From the NCBI GenBank assembly GCA_004298915.1, contig SCTE01000545.1, positions 1 to 6,481 of the forward strand: a stretch of DNA of 6,481 nucleotides. Direction: 5' to 3'. This DNA is from Chloroflexota bacterium. GTDB lineage: Bacteria; Chloroflexota; Limnocylindria; Limnocylindrales; CSP1-4. Below, in pieces: positions 1 through 6,481 of this stretch. A program made the position numbers and the translations under genes. Below the pieces are notes generated by a model. The model was not told the origin of the DNA and made no database searches. It saw nothing but the letters and a program-made list of their open reading frames with translations. The first letter of the stretch is position 1, and each line of letters begins with the position of its first letter.

Positions 1-51
1 CCATCGTGAACCCCGCCAGCCCGTCCCTCTGGATGGCGGGGTTCACGATGG
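1..51. repeat. Perfect 18-bp inverted repeat at the window edge
   Basis: Bases 1-18 are the exact reverse complement of bases 34-51, separated by a 15-base loop (19-33). Both arms encode IVNPA, the plus strand at 3-17 and the minus strand at 49-35. The macro-domain family motif is therefore written on both strands, pointing towards each other. The arms begin exactly at base 1, so the palindrome may extend beyond the window. The simplest reading is a fold-back or inversion joined through the 8-base match CCCCGCCA, present at 41-34 on the minus strand and at 11-18 on the plus strand. Confidence 0.9.
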
Positions 52-103
52 CGTCGACTTCGAGGACGCAGATGTCCCCATTCCAGAGTTCGAGGCGCGT
101 CAT
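1..103 (-). CDS. Macro-domain (ADP-ribose-binding) protein, N-terminal fragment
   Basis: Reading from ATG at 103-101, the first 23 residues run MTRLELWNGDICVLEVDAIV then NPA. This is the start of a macro domain: a beta strand, then GDI, then VDAIVNPA, the loop that binds the ADP-ribose adenine and distal ribose. Macro domains bind or hydrolyse ADP-ribose, its 1''-phosphate or O-acetyl-ADP-ribose in the cytoplasm; which one applies here cannot be told from this fragment. The start codon overlaps the alr stop as ATGA, and a GAGG at 110-113 sits 6 nt upstream, so translation is probably coupled to alr. The gene runs off the left edge. After NPA the minus-strand frame stays open but gives IQRDGLAGFTM, which does not look like the family. 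The opposite strand of the same bases gives SPSLWMA, which does. Codons left of about position 35 should therefore not be trusted. Confidence 0.72.
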   Translation of the reverse strand, partial: MTRLELWNGDICVLEVDAIVNPAIQRDGLAGFTM

Positions 104-1347
104 CCGGTACCTCGGGACACGAGCGTGCGGACCGACGAGGGTCCGGACGCGGCATGGTACACCCGGGGCAGGCGGCGGGCCAGACCCGTCACGACCTCCC
201 ACGCGTTCGTGCCGCGTGCTCGAGCGACATCCGCGACGCTGATTGTGGTGCTTCCCTGCACACCGATGAGGACGAACCGGTCGTCGACCCCGACCGGCTC
301 GCCCGGGACGTCGGTCACGTCGGCCATCACCGCATCCATTGCCACGTTTCCGACGAGCGGGACTCGATGGCCACGAACCAGCGCCTCGGCCCGGTTGGAC
401 AGGGCTCGCGACCAGCCGTCGCCGTACCCCAGCGGCAGGGTCGCGATCCGGGCCGGCCGCCCGGTCCGGAAGGTCGGCCCGTAGCTGACCCCCCAACCGG
501 CATCGAGGTCGGCCACCCGAACGGGTCGGGCATGGACGGACAGCGCCGGACGAAGAGCGCCGGCCGTGGGCTTTAGGACCACCCTGGACAGCTCGTCGGG
601 CACGAGGCCATAGATCGACAGGCCCGGCCGCACCCCGGCATAGGACGCGACGTCGTCCGCGAGCAGCGACCCGCTTGCCCGGAGGTGGCGCCGCGGCAGG
701 CGGATCCCGGACGCCTCCAGGTTCGCGGCGGCCCGGTCGAAGGCCTCGAGCTGGCACGCCGTCAGGGTCGCGTCTTCGGGTGCCTGCAGGTGGGTCCACA
801 ACCCGTCGAGGCGCGCCGCCGGGTCCCGGACGATCGCACCGGCCGCGTCGATGAGCGCCTGGCCCCGAAACCCGCCGCGCCCGAGCCCAGTCTCGACCTC
901 GAGGTGGATCCGGATCGGCCGACGGCCCCGTCCGCGGCCGGCGGCATCCAGCGTCCGCGCAAGGAGGACCGGATCGCCGGCCGTGATGGCGATGCCGCGC
1001 GTCGCCGCGACCTGGACCCATGGTTCGGGGATCGGATACAGGACGAGGATCGGGATCCGGACGCCCGCATCCCGGAGGGCGACCGCTTCGTCGATCGTGG
1101 CGACGCACAAGCCATCGGCGCCGGCCTCGGCGAGGGCCCGAGCGACCGGGACCGCCCCGTGCCCGTAGGCGTCGGCCTTGACCACGGGATGGACGGGCAC
1201 GTCGCCCCCCGCAGCGGCACGGAGGACGCCCAGGTTCGCGACGATCGCGCCGAGGTCGACCTCGACCCAGGCCGTCCGGGGCAGGGTGTCGAGGACCCTC
1301 TCGCCTGCGCCGGCCGTGTCGAGCTCGACGACTGCCTGGTAGGCCAT
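100..1347 (-). CDS. alr: Alanine racemase (PLP-dependent)
   Basis: Interconverts L- and D-alanine in the cytoplasm, supplying D-Ala for peptidoglycan. The 415-residue product is slightly longer than the usual 360-390. An N-terminal TIM barrel carries the PLP Schiff-base lysine K57 in VVKADAYGHG (55-64), the arginine loop TGLGRGGF (R157), H186 in THLQ, and RPGLSIYG (R240) facing the PLP ring nitrogen. The C-terminal beta domain carries the second catalytic base Y289 in GVSYGPTF, then LGYGDG (306-311) and RRLPRVY (391-397). Two motifs are unusual. The position seven residues before R157, normally a carbamylated lysine, is E150, and the common CMDQ motif reads AMDA (336-339). All catalytic residues remain, so activity is likely. 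About 18 residues trail the last motif. ATG is preceded by GAGGG at 6 nt, and nnrD ends 9 nt upstream. Confidence 0.95.
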   Translation of the reverse strand: MAYQAVVELDTAGAGERVLDTLPRTAWVEVDLGAIVANLGVLRAAAGGDVPVHPVVKADAYGHGAVPVARALAEAGADGLCVATIDEAVALRDAGVRIPILVLYPIPEPWVQVAATRGIAITAGDPVLLARTLDAAGRGRGRRPIRIHLEVETGLGRGGFRGQALIDAAGAIVRDPAARLDGLWTHLQAPEDATLTACQLEAFDRAAANLEASGIRLPRRHLRASGSLLADDVASYAGVRPGLSIYGLVPDELSRVVLKPTAGALRPALSVHARPVRVADLDAGWGVSYGPTFRTGRPARIATLPLGYGDGWSRALSNRAEALVRGHRVPLVGNVAMDAVMADVTDVPGEPVGVDDRFVLIGVQGSTTISVADVARARGTNAWEVVTGLARRLPRVYHAASGPSSVRTLVSRGTG

Positions 1348-1353
1348 CGCGTT

Positions 1354-1358
1354 CCCTC
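1354..1358 (-). promoter_or_regulatory. Ribosome binding site of alr overlapping the nnrD stop
   Basis: On the minus strand the sequence reads TGAGGGAACGCG followed by ATG. GAGGG lies 6 nt before the alr start and shares bases with the nnrD stop codon TGA (1359-1357). This fixes the alr start and implies that ribosomes finishing nnrD can reinitiate on alr. Confidence 0.75.
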
Positions 1359-2421
1359 AGGTCGCCGACGAGCCGGGGCCGTGGACGGCAAACCCGAGGC
1401 GCTTGCCGCTGCGATCGCGCTCGGCGATGGCGGTCAGGCGCTTGCGAACGATGGGGAGGACATCGCACAGGTCGGACGCGAGGAGTCCGGCGTCGCCCAG
1501 GCGCTCGCGGACGAGATCGCCGGCCATGCCATGCAGGTACACGCCCAGGCGGGCCGCGGCGAATGGCGCGAGGCCCTGGGCGAGCAGCGCGCCGATGACC
1601 CCGGCGAGCACGTCCCCGGTGCCCCCCGTCGCAAGGGCGGGGTTCTCGAACGGGGCGACGGCGATCTCACCGCTCGGGTCGGCGACCACGGTTTTCGCCC
1701 CCTTCAGGACGACGACCACGCCCCAGCGGGCGGCGGCAGCGCGGGCGGCCGCTTCGCGGGCCGCGTCGTCCGCCGCGAGATCGCCGTCGGCGTCCTCCGC
1801 GCTGCCCTCACCCGCACGAAGCCGGGCGAACTCCCCCGGATGCGGCGTCACGACCGCCGGCCGGCTGGAACCGGCCCACCAGTCGCCGAGCGCGGCCATC
1901 GATCGAAGCGCCTCGGCGTCCAGGACGATCGGACCCGGGACGTCCTCGCCGATCGTGCCGAGCAGCCGGCGGACAAGCTCCATCGTCGCGAGGCCGGGGC
2001 GCAGCCCGGGACCAAGAACGATCGCATCGTGTTCGTGGTCGAGGATCCGGGCGATCGCCGGTTCCGGGTCGACCTCCTCGACGTCGTCCTCCGGCAGCGC
2101 CATCGTCGTCGCCTCGATGACCTTGCCTGCGAACAGCGGCTGGAGCGACTCCGGCACCGCGAGCGTCACGAGGCCCGCGCCCACCCGGCCGGCGGCCCGG
2201 CTCACGAGCAGCGCGGCACCCGCGTAGTCGAGCGATCCCGCGATGACGAGGAGCTTGCCGAACGTGCCCTTGTGTCCGCGCGCATCCCGTTCCGGCAGCA
2301 GTTTCGCCATCGACCGATCGTCGAGGGTCACGGGGCCACGGGCGTCCGGTGCCGCGTCGGCGTGCGCCGCGGGACTCGCGGGCGGAGGCTCCGGGCGAAA
2401 CCCGAGCTGCCGGTCAGGCAT
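1357..2421 (-). CDS. nnrD: ADP-dependent NAD(P)H-hydrate dehydratase, stand-alone
   Basis: Repairs damaged cofactor by dehydrating S-NADHX or S-NADPHX back to NADH or NADPH, with ADP (ATP in eukaryotes) as phosphate donor. The 354 residues are one ribokinase-like dehydratase domain: GHKGTFGKLLVIAGS (49-63), GAGLVTLAVPE (81-91), LGPGL (136-140), LDAEAL (167-172), TPHPGE (192-197), VVLKGAKTVVADPSG (237-251) and the nucleotide and active-site loop NPALATGGTGDVLAG (260-274, D270 catalytic). Residues 203-232 are an Asp/Ala-rich stretch. The first 35 residues are Pro/Ala-rich and not conserved in the family. The frame is open further upstream, but ATG at 2421 is preferred because GAGGG stands 8 nt before it and it overlaps the acpS stop by only 8 nt; the upstream frame is antisense-like noise inside acpS. 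The NnrE epimerase domain, often fused in bacteria, is absent. Confidence 0.93.
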   Translation of the reverse strand: MPDRQLGFRPEPPPASPAAHADAAPDARGPVTLDDRSMAKLLPERDARGHKGTFGKLLVIAGSLDYAGAALLVSRAAGRVGAGLVTLAVPESLQPLFAGKVIEATTMALPEDDVEEVDPEPAIARILDHEHDAIVLGPGLRPGLATMELVRRLLGTIGEDVPGPIVLDAEALRSMAALGDWWAGSSRPAVVTPHPGEFARLRAGEGSAEDADGDLAADDAAREAAARAAAARWGVVVVLKGAKTVVADPSGEIAVAPFENPALATGGTGDVLAGVIGALLAQGLAPFAAARLGVYLHGMAGDLVRERLGDAGLLASDLCDVLPIVRKRLTAIAERDRSGKRLGFAVHGPGSSAT

Positions 2422-3013
2422 CGCCGGGACCCTCGAGGCTCGCCTGGTGGAGCGCCCTGATCCGCTCCATGCGGGCAAGGATCTGGCGCTCACGATCGTC
2501 GAGCCGCGCATCGATGTCGGGCGGGAAGATGTAGCGACCGCCGGCCTGGCGGACGCCGAAGGCGATCGCCACCGCGTAGTCGGATTCGTGGGAGATCGAC
2601 AGGGCGATCCGGTCCATGCCGAGCTGTTCGGCCCGCCGGGCGGCGCGGCCATGCAGCCGGACCGCCGGCTGACCCGTGGGCAGGCGCTCGATCTCGATGT
2701 CCTTCCAGCCGATCCCGCGGACACCGAGCCCGAGGACCTTGCTCACGGCCTCCTTGGCGGCCCATCGGCCCGCGAACGTCTCGGGCCGGTCCCGGACGTA
2801 GGCCTGCTCGGTCGGGGTCAGCACCCGCCGACTGAATCGGCTACCGAAGCGCTCGAGGGAGTGGCGAATGCGTTCGACCTTGATGATGTCGATCCCGAGT
2901 TCCGTGGTTCCCGCCGGCACCGGCCCCGTCGGGGCGGCCTCGGGCGTCCCGGTCGGAACGGCCTCGGGCGCCGGGTTGGCCTCGGACGAGGCGCCGCCGC
3001 CGGTTCCGGGCAT
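2414..3013 (-). CDS. acpS: Holo-[acyl-carrier-protein] synthase with extended ends
   Basis: Transfers 4'-phosphopantetheine from CoA to the serine of acyl carrier protein, activating fatty-acid synthesis. The core domain spans about residues 38-156: ELGIDIIKVERI (38-49, D42 binds magnesium), RVLTPTEQAYV (63-73), FAGRWAAKEAVSKVLG (80-95, E88 second metal ligand, K87 in the active site) and LSISHESDYAVAIA (138-151). The family is usually 115-135 residues; this product is 199. The first 37 residues are low-complexity Pro/Ala/Gly/Thr with two copies of an 8-residue unit, PEAVPTGT and PEAAPTGP (16-31). The last 42 residues are charged and probably helical, of no family I recognise. ATG 3013 is supported by AGGGGG 5 nt upstream, which overlaps the glmS stop. 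A GTG at 2920-2918 (V32) is the alternative start and would remove most of the extension. The 3' end overlaps nnrD by 8 nt. Confidence 0.92.
   Translation of the reverse strand: MPGTGGGASSEANPAPEAVPTGTPEAAPTGPVPAGTTELGIDIIKVERIRHSLERFGSRFSRRVLTPTEQAYVRDRPETFAGRWAAKEAVSKVLGLGVRGIGWKDIEIERLPTGQPAVRLHGRAARRAEQLGMDRIALSISHESDYAVAIAFGVRQAGGRYIFPPDIDARLDDRERQILARMERIRALHQASLEGPGDA
2430..2434 (-). promoter_or_regulatory. Ribosome binding site of nnrD inside acpS
   Basis: The minus strand reads GAGGGTCCCGGCG followed by ATG, an 8-nt spacing. The signal lies within the last codons of acpS and selects ATG 2421 over start codons further upstream, giving an ATGCCTGA stop/start overlap. Confidence 0.65.
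2935..2970 (-). repeat. 24-bp-period direct repeat in the acpS 5' end
   Basis: The 12-mer CGGCCTCGGGCG occurs at 2935-2946 and again at 2959-2970, a 24-base period. Translated on the minus strand it gives the two 8-residue units at residues 16-31 of the AcpS N-terminal extension. It looks like slippage or expansion within a low-complexity coding linker. Confidence 0.6.
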
Positions 3014-3022
3014 CCGGACCCC

Positions 3023-4855
<1,833 letters not shown>

Positions 4856-4929
4856 CCGTACTCAAGTCCTCAGTTCGTTCGCGCCGGCAAGGCCGAGCGC
4901 TGACTCGCTCGATGGATGGGCACCGACGA
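4856..4929 (-). other. glmM-glmS intergenic leader with a small hairpin
   Basis: This is the longest gap in the cluster at 74 nt. It holds a 6-bp inverted repeat, CGAGCG at 4894-4899 against CGCTCG at 4906-4911 with a 6-nt loop, and the glmS Shine-Dalgarno GAGGA at 4867-4871. No T-run follows the hairpin, so it is not a classical terminator. It could be an mRNA-stability or processing element, or chance in GC-rich DNA. No convincing -35/-10 pair was found; TACACT at the very end of glmM lacks a matching -35. Confidence 0.3.
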
Positions 4930-6264
4930 TCAGTGTAGTCGCTCGGCCGCAACAGCGGCCAGGGTGTCGGCCAGCTCCGAGACGATCGCCGCGTCCGGCC
5001 CTTCGACCATGACCCTGAGCGCAGGTTCGGTGCCGGAAGGCCGGATGAGGATCCTGCCCACGCTCCCCAGCCGCCCCTGGGCCGCCGCGATTGCGCGCTG
5101 GATGGCGGGATCCCCCTCCCACTGGTCCTTGTGACGCACCCGCACGGCGCGCTGTTGCTGGGGCAGGAGCGGGATGTCCGTGGCAAGGTCGGCCAGGGAC
5201 CGTCCCGTGCCGATCATCACGCGCAGCACCTCGAGCGCCGTCACGATCCCGTCGCCCGACGTCGTGTGCTCGGCGATGATCACGTGGCCGCTCTTCTCGC
5301 CCCCGAGCCCGGCGCCCGCGACCTGCATCCCTTCGAGGATGTACTTGTCGCCGACCGGTGTCCGCACCACGGTCCCGCCACGCTCCTCGACCGCCTGCTG
5401 GAGGCCGCCGTTGGACAGGACCGACACGACCAGGGTCCGCCCGGCCAGCGCATCGCGCCCGAGTCGCTCGAGGGCCAGCACCCCGAGCACCTGGTCACCA
5501 TCGACGACGTGGCCCGAGGCATCGACCGCGATCAGCCGGTCGGCATCGCCATCGAGGGCAAACCCGACGTCCGCTCCTCGCTCGGCAACGACGAGGGCGA
5601 GGCCTGCCGGATCGGTCGCGCCGCACTCCCGATTGATGTTCATCCCGTCCGGGCTCGCGTTGATGACTTCGACCTCGGCCCCGGTCGCGGTCAGGATCCC
5701 GGGCGCGAACGCGCCGCCGGAACCGTTCGCGGCGTCGAGGACGATTCGCAGGCCCGAACCCGACAGCGACGACGCGAGGCGCATCCGGTTCTCGGTGTAC
5801 TCGGCCACGCGGTCGCGGGCATCGACCATGATCCCGAGGTCGTCGTTGCCGACCCCACCGAGCTCCTCGGTCCGCCAGATCAGCTGCTCCAGCTCGTCCT
5901 CGACCGGGTCGTCGAGCTTCAGGCCCTGCTGGTCGAGCACCTTCAGCCCGTTGTCGGCGGCGGGGTTGTGGGAGGCCGAGACCATGATTCCGGCCGCGAA
6001 ATCGCCGACCCCGGCGAGGAACGCGAGGGCGGGCGTCGGGACCACGCCGACCTGGTGAACGTCGGTGCCGAGGCTCGTGGCGCCGGCGGTGATCGCGGCC
6101 ACGAACATGTCGCCGGAGCGACGGGTGTCCTGCCCGACCACGATGGCGCCTCGCCCACCGACGAGCCGGTGTGCCGTCGCGCGTCCCAGGGCGTACGCGG
6201 TCGTCGGCTTCAGCTCGATGTTGGCGAGCCCGCGGATGCCGTCGGTTCCGAACAGTCGGGGCAC
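4930..6264 (-). CDS. glmM: Phosphoglucosamine mutase
   Basis: Converts glucosamine-6-phosphate to glucosamine-1-phosphate, feeding GlmU and UDP-GlcNAc. The 444-residue product matches the family. The four alpha-D-phosphohexomutase domains are marked by FGTDGIRG (5-12), the phosphoserine loop VSASHNPAADNG (95-106, S98 phosphorylated), the metal loop LDGDADR (237-243; D238, D240 and D242 bind magnesium), the sugar loop GGEKSGH (321-327) and the phosphate-binding loop RPSGTEP (408-414). GEKSGH is the GlmM-type sugar loop, which favours glucosamine mutase over phosphoglucomutase or phosphomannomutase. The start is GTG at 6264; the motif-bearing N-terminus MPRLFGTDGIRG begins there, and GAGGAG lies 11 nt upstream. 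The neighbouring YbbR gene 35 nt upstream and glmS 74 nt downstream agree with the call. In Firmicutes GlmM also binds and inhibits the diadenylate cyclase CdaA; whether that holds here is unknown. Confidence 0.97.
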   Translation of the reverse strand: MPRLFGTDGIRGLANIELKPTTAYALGRATAHRLVGGRGAIVVGQDTRRSGDMFVAAITAGATSLGTDVHQVGVVPTPALAFLAGVGDFAAGIMVSASHNPAADNGLKVLDQQGLKLDDPVEDELEQLIWRTEELGGVGNDDLGIMVDARDRVAEYTENRMRLASSLSGSGLRIVLDAANGSGGAFAPGILTATGAEVEVINASPDGMNINRECGATDPAGLALVVAERGADVGFALDGDADRLIAVDASGHVVDGDQVLGVLALERLGRDALAGRTLVVSVLSNGGLQQAVEERGGTVVRTPVGDKYILEGMQVAGAGLGGEKSGHVIIAEHTTSGDGIVTALEVLRVMIGTGRSLADLATDIPLLPQQQRAVRVRHKDQWEGDPAIQRAIAAAQGRLGSVGRILIRPSGTEPALRVMVEGPDAAIVSELADTLAAVAAERLH

Positions 6265-6275
6265 GGTCGGATGAT

Positions 6276-6281
6276 CTCCTC
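6276..6281 (-). promoter_or_regulatory. Ribosome binding site of glmM
   Basis: GAGGAG on the minus strand precedes the GTG start of glmM by 11 nt. There is no in-frame ATG nearby, so this signal together with the conserved FGTDGIRG N-terminus decides the non-ATG start. Confidence 0.7.
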
Positions 6282-6299
6282 AGCTGGACGCGACGAGGG

Positions 6300-6481
6300 T
6301 CAGGGTATCGTGCCGGATGCCGACGCCCCCGGAGAGACCGTGACGGTGATCGGGTTCGGACTCGCCCCGACCAGAGTCAGGCCGGTCAGCAGGTTCGCGC
6401 TGACCGTGACCTGGTGATCGCCGACGTCGAGGCCCGAAACATCGACGGTCAGGACGATCGACGATCCCGAGAGGCGATCGA
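6300..6481 (-). CDS. cdaR: YbbR-domain protein (CdaR-like), C-terminal end
   Basis: The last 59 codons of a gene that enters from the right edge, ending with TGA at 6302-6300. The visible residues contain SGSSIVLTVDVSGLDVGDHQ, then VTVSANLLTGLTLVGASPNP and ITVTV. This is the end of a YbbR repeat: alternating beta strands, a VSGL turn, and a final strand of the form SPNPITVTV. A short Ser/Ala/Gly-rich tail follows. YbbR proteins (CdaR) are membrane-anchored extracytoplasmic proteins that regulate the diadenylate cyclase CdaA, normally encoded just upstream. Position directly before glmM is the classic cdaA-cdaR-glmM order. The membrane anchor and earlier repeats are outside the window, so the CdaR role rests on the domain and on context. 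It is too short for the usual ORF length cut-offs, yet coding is well supported. Confidence 0.82.
   Translation of the reverse strand, partial: DRLSGSSIVLTVDVSGLDVGDHQVTVSANLLTGLTLVGASPNPITVTVSPGASASGTIP

Noticed and set aside
6..242. Plus-strand reading MNPASPSLWMAG... as a separate gene
   Set aside because: Only the first dozen or so codons look meaningful, and these are the folded-back continuation of the macro-domain gene. The rest is antisense to alr.
685..2460. 591-residue open frame on the plus strand opposite alr and nnrD
   Set aside because: Same reasoning: antisense shadow with biased composition, no motifs and no sensible start context.
2422..2724. 101-residue N-terminal extension of nnrD
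   Set aside because: The frame is open but lies wholly inside acpS and translates to Ser/Arg/Pro-rich noise. The ATG at 2421 has a ribosome binding site and a short stop/start overlap.
4856..4929. glmS ribozyme upstream of glmS
   Set aside because: The gap is only 74 nt, too short for the ribozyme core, and I see none of its pairing elements. The glmS ribozyme is typical of Firmicutes.
4934..4939. TACACT on the minus strand as a -10 box for glmS
   Set aside because: It matches four of six consensus positions, but no acceptable -35 lies 16-18 nt upstream, and such matches arise by chance.
4945..4960. GGCCGC-AACA-GCGGCC hairpin as a glmM terminator
   Set aside because: It lies inside the last glmM codons (Ala-rich), has only a 6-bp stem, and no T-run follows it on the minus strand.
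5131..6417. 428-residue open frame on the plus strand opposite glmM
   Set aside because: Antisense to a clear phosphoglucosamine mutase; no family features.

Overview
The window is about 6.5 kb of very GC-rich bacterial chromosome. Everything recognisable lies on the minus strand, so transcription runs from the right end to the left end. In transcription order the genes are: the 3' end of a YbbR/CdaR-domain gene, glmM, glmS, acpS, a stand-alone nnrD (NAD(P)H-hydrate dehydratase), alr, and the first codons of a macro-domain gene that runs off the left edge. Junctions are tight: 35 nt, 74 nt, 9 nt, an 8-nt overlap, 9 nt, and a 4-nt ATGA overlap. This is very probably one polycistronic unit. No RNA gene, IS element, CRISPR array, convincing promoter or Rho-independent terminator is visible.

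The order glmM-glmS-acpS-nnr-alr is familiar from high-GC Gram-positive genomes. A YbbR gene directly before glmM is the cdaA-cdaR-glmM arrangement of c-di-AMP-producing bacteria. Both together at this GC content suggest a Chloroflexota-like or deep-branching actinobacterial-type organism, perhaps from a metagenome. That is an inference from gene order and composition only, and a weak one.

The theme is cell-wall precursor supply and housekeeping. GlmS makes glucosamine-6-P, GlmM isomerises it to glucosamine-1-P (towards UDP-GlcNAc), and Alr makes D-alanine. CdaR is expected to tune c-di-AMP synthesis next to GlmM. AcpS activates acyl carrier protein, NnrD repairs hydrated NAD(P)H, and the macro-domain protein would act on ADP-ribose-type ligands.

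Most of the window is orthodox. The real anomaly is at the left edge. Bases 1-18 and 34-51 are a perfect inverted repeat inside the macro-domain gene. The plus strand of the first 38 bases encodes the family-like continuation of the macro motif (IVNPA then SPSLWMA), while the minus-strand reading frame diverges from the family at that point. The end therefore looks folded back or inverted, most likely an assembly or amplification chimera at a contig end, less likely a genuine micro-inversion. Secondary oddities are an acidic residue at the usual carbamylated-lysine position of Alr plus a degenerate CMDQ motif, long extensions at both ends of AcpS, and an NnrD without its usual NnrE partner.
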